Shown here piece after piece: positions 45,875 to 56,862 of a stretch of 64,000 nucleotides of DNA (position 1 is the stretch's first letter; each line of letters starts with the position of its first letter). The notes below the pieces were generated by a model. The model was not told the DNA's origin. It made no database searches and was given only the letters and a program-made list of their open reading frames with translations. Position numbers and translations under genes: made by a program. The DNA is from Luzula sylvatica (Eukaryota; Streptophyta; Magnoliopsida; Poales; Juncaceae), in NCBI GenBank assembly GCA_946800325.1, contig OX326960.1, positions 50,401,355 to 50,465,354 on the forward strand. Direction: 5' to 3'.

Positions 45875-46855
45875 GTCTCTTTTATGGTTGCATTGGATTT
45901 AACGTGTATGTGGCATACATGTCTCTTTTATGGTTGCCTCGGATTTAACGAATACACGGGATACACGTGTCTTTTCTGGTTACCTCGGATTTAACGAGTA
46001 CGCGGTATACGCAACTTTTTTCTGGTTGCCTCGGATTTAACAAACACGTGAGATACGGGTGTCTTTTCTGGTTGCCTCGGATTTAACGAGCACGCGGTAT
46101 ACGCGGCTCTTTTCTGGTTGCCTCGGATTTAACGAGCACGTGAGATACGCAGCTCTTTTTTGGTTGTCTCGGATTTTATTAATGTCCCTCTCGATCGTTG
46201 CTTTGATCGATGATGATTTACCAAAAATTAAAAAAGAACAGATATGACTAATAGGGTAATCTCAGATCATAGGACTAATCAGGTAATCTGAAATCAATAA
46301 AAAGCAATGCTCATTCTCTTTGTTTTCGTCTTCACTTTTGAGTATGAAGGCTAATTGGCAAATCTAAGGTCAATAAAAATGCTTAAACCACTCTTTTCTG
46401 GTTGTCTCGGATTTAACGAGCACGCGGTATACGCGGCTCTTTTCTGGTTGCCTCGGATTTAACGAGCACGCGATATACGCGGCTCTTTTCTGGTTGCCTC
46501 GGATTTTATTGATGTCCCTCTCGATCGTCGCTTTGATCGATGATGATTTACCAAAAAAAAAAAAACATATATGACTAATCGGGTAATCTGAGATCAATAA
46601 AAAACAATGGTCATTCTCTTTGTTTTCGTCTTCACTGTTGAGTATGCAGTCTAATTGGCAAATCTAAGGTCAATAAAAATGCTTAAACCACTCTTTTCTG
46701 GTTGTCTCGGATTTAACGAGCACGCGATATACGCGGCTCTTTTCTGGTTGTCTCGGATTTAACGAGCACGCGATATACGCGGCTCTTTTATGGTTGCCTC
46801 GAATTTAACGAGCACGCGAGATACGCGGTTCTTTTCTGGTTGCCTCGAATTTTAT
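45875..46855 (+). repeat. 46-bp minisatellite in higher-order units
   Basis: The unit is close to CTCTTTTCTGGTTGCCTCGG plus ATTTAACGAGCACGCGGTAT plus ACGCGG. Blocks of 2-5 units are separated by about 240-bp spacers that begin TTGATCGATGATGAT (46199, 46531, 46879) and contain GACTAATCGGGTAATCTGAG. The unit aligns with the 44-bp unit at 43196-44020. Confidence 0.9.
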
Positions 46856-48452
46856 TGATGTCCCTCTCGATCGTCGCTTTGATCGATGATGATTTACACA
46901 AAAATAAAAAAAGAACAGATATGACTAATCGGGTAATCTGAGATCAATAAAAAGCAATGATCATTCTCTTTGTTTTCGTCTTCTCTGTTGAGTATGCAGG
47001 CTAATTGGCAACTCTGAGATCAATACAAATGCTCAAAACATTTACGATTATAAATGCGAAGGCACAAATCGAGACATGTAATAATCTCAATTTTTCTAAT
47101 AATGAAGACATTATCATATCATCACGTAGACATGTAATAATCTGAATTTTTGTAATAATCTAAATTTTTCTAATAATCAAGACATGTAATAATCGTGCTT
47201 ATGTAATTATTTTGTGTATTTCTCACGATTATAAATGAGCATGATCGTTGGCTGGGACGGATTGGATTGTGTATTTTTTAATAACACAATTAATTAAAAT
47301 TTTGCATTGTTGTAATTCTTATGTTCTTCTCATTATTAAGAATTATATAATGCTATCTATTTTTTTGTTGCGAGATTAGGATTAAACATTTCGCACCGTA
47401 TCCTCACCTCACACAAATCTCACATTTGCAACAACATCATATGAAGCATCATACAACGATAACAGTACCATCAACAAAAAAAATTTCAAACCGCGCAATA
47501 GCGTGGTAGGAAAAGCTAGTAAATCAATAATTTATCAGGATGAATATCGTTCAAAGAAGCATTTTCACGTGTAGAAGTTATTGCAATTGGATCGATATCT
47601 ATCCCTACACATAACTCAGCTCCCATCCACACATAAAATATCATAATTATAAATTATCTTATTTATATGATGCAAAATAGTAATAATAAAATTATACAAC
47701 AAACCTTAAGAGAAGCTATGCTTAAAATACCAGAACCAATTCCATAATCAAATATATGTTTTCCCCCTTTTATTATTTTATGAAGTAATAAAAGACATAG
47801 TTTAGTCGTGGCATGCTCACCGGTTCCAAAAGCCAATCCTGGATTTAGTATTATATTTGTCGCTTTTAAATCCTGAATAAACAAACGACTTTTAATAAAA
47901 TTTCGATTAACAAAGAAATAACTCTAAAATTCAAATACTCAAAATTGAAATTATTAGGAAATTGGTTGAAACATACTGGGGCTTCTCGCCAAGATGGAAC
48001 GATCCAAAGACCCTCAGTGACTTTATTGGCTTTAAAAGATTCCTATTATAGCGAACAAAGAAAAAACGATAAAACATTATAATTTATTGACAAAATTGAT
48101 TTTTTATTTATTTTTACCTGATTTTTTGCGACCCAATCAGACTGCTCGCCAATTGAAACTTCGTATTTGGGTTTATATTCTAAATTAATAGAGGATGCGG
48201 CATTTGAAATTATATTTTCTATGTTCTCCCCTTCAGGAAATATAGATGTTATGCATATCTAGGCGGTAAATTACGACAAAAAATATATGTTAACTACATG
48301 GGTGTCAAAAAATTCAGCAATAATTGTGTTAATAGAGAAAGAGATTGTTAAAACTTAAAACTCACCTCATCGAGGTCTTCATAATCGCTCAAATCGTCCA
48401 TGTACGCAGAATTGGCACCGAAACATAGAAGATCTTGAGATAATGCATCCTG

Positions 48453-50299
48453 TGTTGGAAATAAAACTGAATTTGATTTCTTGGGAGGAATTATTTGGGG
48501 ACAAATATCATGGAGAGAGGGGAGAGGGGGATCAAAAAAACTCTCTTTATCACACATGCACACGAGAGGGAGAGGGCAAAAATAAATTTTTTTATTTCAC
48601 TCTCACGCACACACAGCACAGAGGGCAAAAATAAACTCCCTTTTTCGTTTCTTTTTTCTTTTTTTTCTTCATTCTTCTTTCTTTATTATATTTCTTTTTC
48701 TCTTTTTTTGTGGAATTTTTTTTCTAAAAACATATGAGATGGGTTGCATTTATAGATCACATGCACTCTCTCAATACAATTTTTGGTTTATCTAGATACT
48801 TCTATTCTATTTAATAGACACTTATTTATTTAATAGACATCCCCTTTAGACACTTATTTTAGATACTTCTATTTTACATACACATACATTGAATATTATC
48901 ATGCCCTAACAATATTATTAATTAAAAAAACATTAATTTTAATACTCCCCCTTAATGTTTTTTTCGTTATTTTTTTGTTGTTGTTGTTGTCGGCACTCCC
49001 CCGTAATTTTTTCCGTCACGCTCGTCTATATATATATATATTTTTTTAAACTTGTTTTTCTTAATCGGCTTTTTTTCGAATCGTCCTTTTCTCGGATCAT
49101 CTTTTTCGAATCGTCTTTTTCCGAATCGTCCTTTTTCGGGATCGTTTTTTTCTTTTTCGAATTGTCTTCTTTCTTCGTCTTGCCCGACAATTTCTTCTCC
49201 TTCTAATATTTTTCATAGACCATGCGAGATCAAACAACCCTCGTGAAAATTCTCCAAAAAATTATATTTTTCCCCATCGAAATTCAGTTGCGAAACTTGT
49301 GGGAACCCGAACACACTGTCTTGGGTTGTCGTGGCCTTCTCCTACTCCAAATTTCAACTAAACTCGATAAATCGATAATGAGTTGTGAAGTTTATGAGAG
49401 TCCAAATACGTAACTTCCTTGGTTGTCTTGGTGATCTCCTTCTTTGACTTCTAATAAACTCGATAATTCGGAAATCCGTTGTGAAGTTCGTGTGAGCCCA
49501 AGTACGAAACCTCCTTGGTTGTCTTGGTGACTCCTTCTCCGACTTCTACTAAACTCGATAACCGTCGCTCGATAACCACCGCTCGATAATCGTCGTTTTT
49601 GATAACCGTCGCTTTCGATAATCGTCGTTCGATAACCGTCACTTTTGATAACCGTCGCTTTCTGGTACCATTTGTTGGAATTAAATTGGATCTGATTTAT
49701 TTTGAGGGGAAGATTTGGAGACAATTAACACGGAGAGAGAGAAGGGAGAGAAGGGAAAGTCAAAAATAACTTTCTGACTTTTAATCACACACACATGCAC
49801 AGACAGGAGAGTGAGAAGGCAAATATCTCTTTCTATTTTATTTCACAACACACACAGGGGGCCCTCACGCCAAGTCATACAGAACAAGTCTTGGGAGGAA
49901 TTATTTGGGGACAAATATCATGGAGAGAGAGGGGATAAAAAAACACTCTCTTTATCACACACACATATGCACACGAGAGGGAGAGGGCAATTTCCTTTTT
50001 CTTTTCTTTTTTTCTTTTTTTTTCATTCTTCTTTCTTTATTATATTTTTTTTTTCTTTTTTTGTGGAGATTTTTTTCTAAAAAAACATATGAGATGAGTT
50101 GCATTTATAGATCACATGCACATTCTCAGTACAATTTTTGGTTTATCTAGATATTTCTATTCTATTTAATAGACACTTATTTATTTAATATACATCCCGT
50201 TTAGACACCTATTCTATATACTTCTGTTTTACATACACGTACATTAAATATTATTCTGCCCTAACAATATTATTAATTAAAAAAACATTAATTTTAATA
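48453..50299 (-). mobile_element. coding-free LTR retrotransposon (TRIM/LARD type), 1.85 kb, in intron 1
   Basis: In its own (minus) orientation: 5' LTR 50299-49673, two bases, primer site TGGTACCAGA (49670-49661), a 700-bp interior, purine tract TTAAGGGGGAG (48955-48945), 3' LTR 48944-48453. LTR ends are TATTAAAATTAATG..CCAACA. The 5-bp duplication TCCTG flanks it (48448-48452, 50300-50304). The interior has no gag or pol, only tandem repeats. The 5' LTR is longer (627 against 492) because it carries a diverged second copy of the LTR's terminal 200 bp (49673-49888). It must depend on proteins from other elements. Confidence 0.88.
49065..49660. repeat. tandem repeats inside the LTR element
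   Basis: TCGAATCGTC(C/T)TTTTC repeats (49075-49165), three units of about 105 bp around TTGGTTGTCTTGGTGA and ACTAAACTCGATAA (49250-49560), and GATAACCGTCGCTTT units (49556-49660) beside the primer site. Confidence 0.85.
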
Positions 50300-50685
50300 T
50301 CCTGCATTGTGAATTTCAAATTAATAAACATGGAAACAATGAAAAAGCATCAAATACTTGATGAGACGAGAGATTGAATACTTAATGCATCGAGTTTCTG
50401 GCAGAGGATACGGACAGAGAGATAAGGGGATGATAAATCAGCACAATGGAAACTACTGACAGTAGTAGAAGAAGAGTTCAATCGTGCATATTGGGTGCAG
50501 AGACTTCGTAGAATCAGGAACCTAGGCTTAATGGAAATTGGTGTGACGAAAGACGAGAGGCGACGAGGGGAATTGGAAAAGTGGGTGGCGTGTAGCCGTG
50601 AGAAGGAAGAAGAATGGTCGCGTTTGGAAGGGAGGAGACGTCTGAGAAGAGAGATACGGCCATGGACATGGATGCTCGCCACCAT

Positions 50686-52032
50686 TGTAAGCTTCGCTTC
50701 TTCTCCCACCCAGTGTTCAGTTTAGAGTCTTTAGACTAAACCGAAGTCCATGATTTGGGTTTCTGGAACTTGAAGTTCGGATTAAACTGAAGTCCAGGAA
50801 ATCGTTTGATCCAACCCGACAGAGCTATTCAGACTCCGACCCAAAACCAAAAGGTAAGAGTAAGACAACATATTCATGAATCATGATTCATATTCATACC
50901 CCCAAGAAAATATACAAAATAATGTCATAATAATTATCACAAGTTGAGTACAACATAGCAACGATATCGAGATACGACACAAACATTTAAATTTGTGATT
51001 TTAATTAGTTATATATGTGTAAGTATTTGTGTTAATTTTGTATCGTTCTTAACTAATAAATCATATACAAACAAATTAAAAGTTTAGTGGAGTACAACAT
51101 TTTTGAATAATATATATAGTTTTTGAAAATAAAATAAAAAAAACCTAGCTTTTTCTAGTACTAAAAATATTCTATAAACAAAATTTTATTGCTATTTATT
51201 TTGTGTAGAGATTAAACTTAACAATGAATAATGTTAAAAAAAAATAGACCAAAATACCCTTTATTTTTCATATTTATTTTTATTAAATCTCTTTTATGTA
51301 TTTTTTATTAATTTCAAACTTTATAAATAACATAATACTATTTTTAATAGAAAATATGATATGGTATATTTATATAATTTTAATAATTCATTTATTATAT
51401 ATTTTGTCAAGAAAACTAACATTGAATAATAAATAACAACAAAAATAAAATGTTCTTGAAAATATTTTGACAGAATAATATTATTTTAACGTCTAGTTTT
51501 AATGTTCATTAATTGGTAATAAAAACTATATGCTAACGTTGTATTTCTCTGCAAAAAGAAAAAAAAAATCGCCGCTAATTTTATTAACAATTAATGAATA
51601 TTAAAACTAATCGATAAGATATTTTTGTGCCAAAAAATTTGTTAGGTGCATAATTTTTTTATATATTTGTTTCTTTTTTATTATTATTAATAATAAATAT
51701 CAAAGTGGCTTAATAAAATTAATAATAAAACATAAGTTATTTTGGTTCAATTTTTTTTGAGACCATTCTGTATTAAGTTTAAGCTCCTAAAAAGATGAAT
51801 GAAAATTAAATCTTTTCTGGACTGAATTTGGAATATTCAAAAGACGAGAGTATTATTTAAGATTTTCAAAAGAATTAGGAATTCTTAAATAATCCGGGTT
51901 ATCTATCACTATATTATTATTCTTAAATTTTGAGAGATTCAATTTCTTCATCCCTTGCTCAAGCTGGCCTATTGGTACAAATACTTAAAACCCTAAACCC
52001 TAAATGCTTTCTTAGTAATTATTTAAGGGAAT
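50686..52032. other. intergenic, nothing recognised
   Basis: It includes the region upstream of the methyltransferase start. 50900-52000 is very AT-rich. A telomere-like AACCCTAAACCCTAAA lies near 51992. No gene frame. Confidence 0.5.
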
Positions 52033-52745
52033 ATGATTTATGAACATGAACCAAAAGATTTGGATCCGCTAAATATAACGGCAATGGCTTGCCCAGCAAT
52101 GCCGATGTGTCCACTTGCGATAACCGAAGCTGAACGAGGGATTCCTAGTATTCTCAAATGCGTCAGAGCCGTACTTGACAAGGTACTTCAATTTATTTAT
52201 TTTTTAAATAAATGGTTTTCTTTTTAAATTGTATTGATGAATTGATTTTGGTATTTTTAGGTTGGAATGAAGAATGAAGAGTCTCTTGTGATTAGAATCA
52301 CAGGTTGCCCTAATGGGTGCGCTAGACCTTACATGGCTGAGCTTGGTTTTGTAGGTGATGGACCAAATTCCTATCAGGTAAATTTTGATATTAATTTATT
52401 AAATTTATATTTTATAAATTTAATTAGAATTATATATTTTGTGTAATTTGGGGATAGATATGGCTTGGAGGAACGCCGAATCAGACTACATTGGCAGAAT
52501 AAAGTGAAGATTCAAGAATTAGAGAAGGTTTTGGAACCCTTGTTTTACAATTGGAAAAACGAGCGTCTCGGAAATGAATCGTTTGGTACCTTTTCGATCA
52601 GGACGGTACGTTAATATTTCTGGTACTCCAATTTTACATTTTTACCCCTCTAATTTGTGATTTTTGTATTTTTGGTTGATAGGGTTTCGAAAAGTTGCTA
52701 GAAATGGTGAATAAATACGAGGAATCGTCGCCTAAAGTAGCATAG
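52033..52745 (+). pseudogene. ferredoxin-sulfite reductase, 3' exons only, frameshifted
   Basis: Sulfite reductase makes sulfide in plastids with siroheme and a 4Fe-4S cluster. Exons: 52033-52182 ([20 protein letters not shown], donor GTACTT), 52261-52377 ([19 protein letters not shown]), 52458-52605 (IWLGGTPNQTTLAE then, in another frame, KVKIQELEKVLEPLFYNWKN) and 52683-52745 (GFEKLLEMVNKYEESSPKVA, stop). The four cluster cysteines (CPAMPMC, CPNGC) are intact. In exon 3 about four residues are missing after TLAE and the frame shifts, giving a stop at 52499. All upstream exons are absent from the 1.3 kb to the left. Introns are kept, so it arose by DNA duplication, not retroposition. Confidence 0.9.
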
Positions 52746-53398
52746 TAATTCAGATTTTATCCCTTTTGATATAGTAGTGTAATATTTTGAGGATAAATCT
52801 GGAAGCGAATCAACAGTTCGCTATTTATTCCATGAGCGTAACTTGAGTGTTGTTGTTGTATGCCTTTTTTTTTTATGGATTTATGAGCAAGTTCATTATG
52901 GATGTAGAAGGAATAACAGTTTCGAACTGAGAAAACTTTTTGAAGTTATTTAATTTGAATATTTTACTGTTCGGCTAATTCTCTGTTTGTTCGTCTCGCA
53001 ATATTCTCTTTCTTAGTATCTATGCACTCAATAAAAAAATAATCATGGTACAGATAATAAAAGGGAATAATTAGAAGTTTTCTATTTCTTAACAAATCAT
53101 ATTTGCAGAAACTCCAAAAATTATCACCAAAAAGTAGCATATATATATAAGTAGAAATGCTAACAAGAATCCATAGAAAAGAATCCAAAGACCAAAATAT
53201 ACTATTGAAATTAACAAAATATATTCTTGTATTTATCAAAATATACTATTTTAAATATATTATTTTATTCTCAATTTTAACTATGTTAACATATTGGATT
53301 TATCAATATATTTTGCTAATTTTAATATTATATTTTGCTAGTTTCATCAGTATATTTTGCACGCGTGAATTTTTTTTGGATTTTTCTTAGCAAGCCTG
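52746..53398. other. intergenic, nothing recognised
   Basis: Downstream of the sulfite reductase fragment. AT-rich 53000-53390 includes repeated AATATACTATT/ATATATTTTGC text. No frame I trust. Confidence 0.5.
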
Positions 53399-53407
53399 TA
53401 TATATAA
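53399..53407 (+). promoter_or_regulatory. TATA box for the small CxC/SFRC gene
   Basis: TATATATAAG lies 70 nt before the ATG at 53477, with an A-rich leader between. Confidence 0.6.
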
Positions 53408-53476
53408 GGGGACCTCCCAAAGGAAAAACCATTTCATTCTCTCAATAATAAAGAATTGAATTCCTTTCATAGAATC

Positions 53477-53782
53477 ATGTGCCACCTCAAGGGCTCATCT
53501 CTCCCCTTCTCATCCACCCCCAAAAATAATATAGTCACATTACCTTCTCAAAGATCAACCTCTTCTCAGCAGCCTGTTTCGCAGCCGCCAGCTCAGCAGA
53601 AGTGGTGTATTTGCTCGACGACGAATCATCCTCGATCGTTCAGATGTAGGAGGCATCACAAAGAGGATTACAATTGGAGCTTGGCAACACCAAAGGCTAC
53701 GCAGACGAAAATGGATCCCCTTTTGAGAATTTATAAAAGCATCCGTCTTTTGTTTCTTTTTTCGTTTTTGATATCCGGATAA
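53477..53782 (+). CDS. small serine-rich-type protein with CxC..HP.SFRC motif, 101 aa
   Basis: From ATG 53477 (MCHLKGSSLPFSSTPKNN) the frame is open to the stop at 53780. A Ser/Gln/Pro-rich stretch is followed by KWCICSTTNHPRSFRCRRHH. This is the core of a plant family annotated as serine-rich protein-related (pattern C.C.PT.HPGSFRC..H), whose biochemical role I do not know. Here G of HPGS is R. The C-terminal 40 residues, ending in a hydrophobic run (LLFLFSFLISG), are not typical of the family and may reflect a changed reading frame or end. A TATA box sits at a suitable distance. Intact but unconfirmed. Confidence 0.65.
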   Translation: MCHLKGSSLPFSSTPKNNIVTLPSQRSTSSQQPVSQPPAQQKWCICSTTNHPRSFRCRRHHKEDYNWSLATPKATQTKMDPLLRIYKSIRLLFLFSFLISG

Positions 53783-54234
53783 TATAAGCATGACGACGAT
53801 ATACCTAATTTTGGAATCAAATTAACACACTAAAATAAATATCGATATCACGAAATTAAAATCAACACACAAAATTGAGTATCGAAATCAAGAACTAAAA
53901 TTAATACAATAAAAAGAATTTCGAGATGAACTGAACATACCTAATTACGAAAATTCGCAAATAATTGTTGCAGCAGCCAGCAGCTAAAAGAATAACCAAA
54001 ATTTTCGAAATTCTTATTCCAGTGTTGATAGAGGGGCCTTCCTTCCGGCACAACGACCGTCAGAAAAGAGAACGAAATAGAAGGTCAGAAATGCGTCGAA
54101 ATTCCGAAATTCTTCTTCCAACGCAGCAGCACAGCAAGAACGAGAGAGAAAACATTCTAGCACAAGCTTCGACCAGTGAGAGAGGGACATAATAGAGAGA
54201 GAGGGTACAGCCGTACAGGTGGGGAAATTAGAAA
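53783..54234. other. spacer downstream of the small gene
   Basis: No recognised feature. A CAGCAGCCAGCAGC run lies at 53970-53984. Confidence 0.4.
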
Positions 54235-54477
54235 GAGTGATGATGTACATCCCCCACTATCATCCCCCACCACTCTTGATGACGTGTCACCACTAAAAAT
54301 TAACACACAAATACATGATTTAACACCTTAATTTGATGTTAAATCATAACATAATATAAATAACATGCAAATTTTGATGTTAACTCGTGTTTAGGTGTTA
54401 ATTTATAGGGTGTTAATTCATAGCCAGCACATCAAGAGTTGTGGGGGACGTGCAGTGGGGGAAGAGCAACATTCTCC
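54235..54477. mobile_element. Mutator-type MITE, 243 bp
   Basis: The ends GAGTGATGATGTACATCCCC and GGGGAAGAGCAACATTCTCC are inverted. Inner blocks CCCCCACCACTCTTGATG and CATCAAGAGTTGTGGGGG are nearly perfect complements. The 9-bp duplication AATTAGAAA is exact (54226-54234, 54478-54486). Related to 15786-16049. Confidence 0.92.
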
Positions 54478-54543
54478 AATTAGAAAAAAGAAGTGGGCAA
54501 AAGTCGGGACTGATTTTGTTATGGGCCGAGAACTAAAATATTT

Positions 54544-55693
54544 GGGGTAATTTCTAGTATGTCCCTCCAAAAACAAGAAATATCAAATATGTCCCTCTAA
54601 AAATGTAATTATCAAATTTATCCCCTCAAATACAAAAAACACTCAAATTTATCCATGAAAAACATCAAAATATCAAATTTAACCAAAATATTAACTTTTC
54701 GGTTTATTTTCTGTTTAGTTATAGTTTAATTAGTAAATCTTACTCAAGTTAATGAACATGATTATAAAATAGACTAAAATGCCCTCCTTGTCAATTCTTT
54801 CATTATCCCTTTCTCTAGCTCTTCTCGTCCTTATCCTCGCGGAGAGAAATGGCAAGCAAATAGGTAAAAAATATTGATTAGTTTGTTTGTCTCTCTCCTC
54901 TTCCGATTTGCTTTCCCCTTCCTCAGTTTTTGATTTTCCCTTTTTCTACGCTCTCTTTTTGTATAACAATAAAATGGGTGAAATGGGTGAAATAGTGATG
55001 AAGAAGAGTAAATAAAATAAGGATGCTAGATCTCATCTTAAACTCTTGTATTATCTGAACACATCATTAGATTTAGTAATTACAGCTAGTTACAACTATT
55101 ATGATTGTATTAGACTTCTCCAACAATTTGATGCACTTCGGCGATTGCTGAACTCATATTGACGAGCTTGAAAGAGTACATTCTACAATCAGAAAATACG
55201 TGAAATACAACCATTCACCCATCTCTTCTTGTTCTTTTAATTTCATAACATCCAAGAAATACAAACAAAAAATAGCACAAGGCAACACATTAGCATGGAA
55301 AAAAAACAAGAATAACTAGAAACTTATGAGTTCCAAACAACCAAAAATTAAAATAGATAGATGCCTCTGTTAATAGCACACTCAAGGCACCAGATAACAA
55401 AGATATAAGTTGCCATGGAGGAGTAAGAGAAGAGGGGTCAATCGTTAGAAGAAGAAGAAGAGCCAGGTTGAGCTTATCGGTTTCTGGGGTTATCGGGTTT
55501 AGGGTTAATGGAGTTATTGGGTTTAGAGGGTAAAATAGTAATTGTATTATTTTCTGTTAAGTTTAACAGATTTGTTAGTTTTGTATTAATTTGATATTAA
55601 TTAAGTTTTAGAGGGTTAAATTTGATATTATCAATTTTGTAAGGACAAATATGATATTTTGTGTTTTTTGAGGGACATACATGAAATTCCCCC
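54544..55693. mobile_element. Mutator-type non-autonomous transposon, 1150 bp
   Basis: The ends GGGGTAATTTCTAGTATGTC and ..ACATACATGAAATTCCCCC are inverted, with similarity continuing about 100 bp (AAATATCAAATATGTCCCTC against its complement). The 9-bp duplication AAAATATTT is exact (54535-54543, 55694-55702). The interior (54780-55500) has no transposase. Confidence 0.9.
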
Positions 55694-55786
55694 AAAATAT
55701 TTAGTTATTTATGAATTTTTTCATTTCATCTTAATAGGTAATATATAAATATATAGACCCCCTTATATGGGTCCTGAAGTCTGGGC

Positions 55787-56849
55787 TGAAGGAAATACAG
55801 TTTCAGGATCAACCGTGAAAGTGTACACAAGGATAAACGAATGTAAGCGTACATTCGTGGTCATATCTTTCAGTAGGAAAATCCAATTTGAATGGTTGAA
55901 ATTGGGTTAGATAGATAATAAGATTATCTACAACCTTCATATAGAAATATATTTCATATGAACGAAGTATCAGTGTCGTTTCTATGAAATACCGAAAGGC
56001 TGCAACAGTATGACATACAGTTAGTAAAACAGTCATAACTTTTGCATACGAACTCCAATTGGGCCAGGCCAAATTGGGTCGAGTAGATAATAAGATTATC
56101 TACAACTTTCGTGTCGGGTGATTTTCTGTCAGAGGAATTTACCAATTTCGTATGGACAGAATACTGGACAGATACATGCAACTTTCTGTGTGAAAGAGTG
56201 TATATTGGATATACATGTCTTTTGGCCAATCCTAATCCTATATGATATAAATAGGATTTTTCTCTCTCATCTGGTGTGGTTCATTCAGTTAATTAATTCA
56301 GAATATTCCAGAGAATTGTGAGACAACTTTCTAGAGAGAGAAAGGGTGTAAAGAGAGAGAAACCGTGAAAAGGTGTTTTCCGGTATAGAGAATCAATCAA
56401 TCGAGCAAGTTCGCCGGTGCTTCGTCTAGGCAGTTGCACCCGCGACCGACGTCTTACGAGTCAAGGTGGATACAAGTAGAGGAGCAACATCTGGGGCTCT
56501 TTCAGTTGTGATCGATTCGGAGGAACGAAATCTGCCGGAGACGGAAACGAGCGAATCGAGTAACGGGCTGTGGAATCATGCGGGCATGGAACGCACGAAG
56601 ACAACCCGAGGCGTGTCAAGACGGTGGGAGACGTGCGGTATGGGACGTACGGGCTAGTCACCAACGTGACACCGAAGGAAAAGAAGGATGCGAGCGATCA
56701 ACCCGTCGTGCGTGATCAATTTCACGCTGTTAATCGTCTATCCTACTTTGCATCGTACCCTCGAAGTCATGGCGTGATCTTGGATTTAGGGAACCGGACC
56801 GGGCCTTCATATCCCCTGCGCGGGCTCGGGGATGGGTGAATTCCCAACA
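55787..56849 (+). repeat. 5' LTR of element D, 1063 bp
   Basis: TGAAGGAAATACAG to TTCCCAACA. Two hairpin modules AGATAATAAGATTATCT (55913-55929, 56085-56101), a CCAAT motif (56226) and TATAAATA (56246-56253) mark the U3 promoter. Confidence 0.93.
56246..56253 (+). promoter_or_regulatory. TATA box of the element D LTR
   Basis: TATAAATA inside the inverted repeat ATCCTA..TAGGAT, 20 nt after a CCAAT motif. The same arrangement recurs in the 3' LTR (about 63738), in copy C (about 29370) and near 12785. Confidence 0.75.
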
Positions 56850-56850
56850 G

Positions 56851-56862
56851 TGGTATCAGAGC
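56851..56862 (+). other. primer binding site (initiator tRNA-Met)
   Basis: TGGTATCAGAGC one base after the LTR end, complementary to the 3' end of plant initiator methionine tRNA, the usual copia primer. Confidence 0.93.

Larger units (their letters stand above)
40887..47519 (+). mobile_element. Helitron, 6.6 kb, inserted in exon 6 of the methyltransferase gene
   Basis: The 3' end is hairpin-like CCGCGCAATAGCGTGG (47491-47506), then CTAG (47516-47519) and host T (47520). The 5' end is most simply TCTTGATTCG after host A (40886); TCTTG at 40878 after A is an alternative. Either choice leaves A|T and rejoins the host exon in frame (KLLI-Y-KQDLESRK), with exon 6 becoming 255 (or 246) nt. It carries no Rep/helicase. 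The contents are a CT and GC-rich segment, tandem 377-bp units, and 44-bp, 147-bp and 46-bp arrays, so it is non-autonomous. Confidence 0.85.
40539..50685 (-). pseudogene. organellar-type ribosomal protein L11 methyltransferase (PrmA family), split by a Helitron
   Basis: A PrmA-family enzyme would methylate ribosomal protein L11 using S-adenosylmethionine. The Ser/Arg-rich N-terminus (MVASIHVHGRISLLRRLLPS) suggests organelle targeting. Exons: 1, 50685 to about 50370 (donor unresolved); 2, 48366-48449; 3, 48118-48258; 4, 47977-48042; 5, 47705-47872; 6, 47520-47626 plus 40739-40886; 7, 40539-40634 (stop 40539-40541). Exon 5 holds [14 protein letters not shown] and the SAM-binding [10 protein letters not shown]. 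Exon 6 has VGIDIDP and, beyond the insertion, FDVVIANILLNPL and GLSGILTEQ, all PrmA hallmarks. Lesions: the 6.6 kb Helitron in exon 6; no AG before the expected exon 6 start (GTGTGG then ATGGGAGC); exon 1 donors whose phase does not match exon 2. The glycine-rich loop has I where C is usual. Probably inactive. Confidence 0.88.

Noticed and set aside
43196..46855. Repeat arrays as a CRISPR-like system
   Set aside because: Units are adjacent or separated by the same spacer, not by unique spacers; plant nuclear context and Helitron ends explain them.
48495..50150. Phe-rich frames at 48955-49206 and 49811-50150
   Set aside because: T-rich LTR and repeat sequence of a coding-free retroelement.
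54014..54250. 78-codon antisense frame near 54100
   Set aside because: Overlaps the MITE boundary and has no similarity or promoter that I can see.
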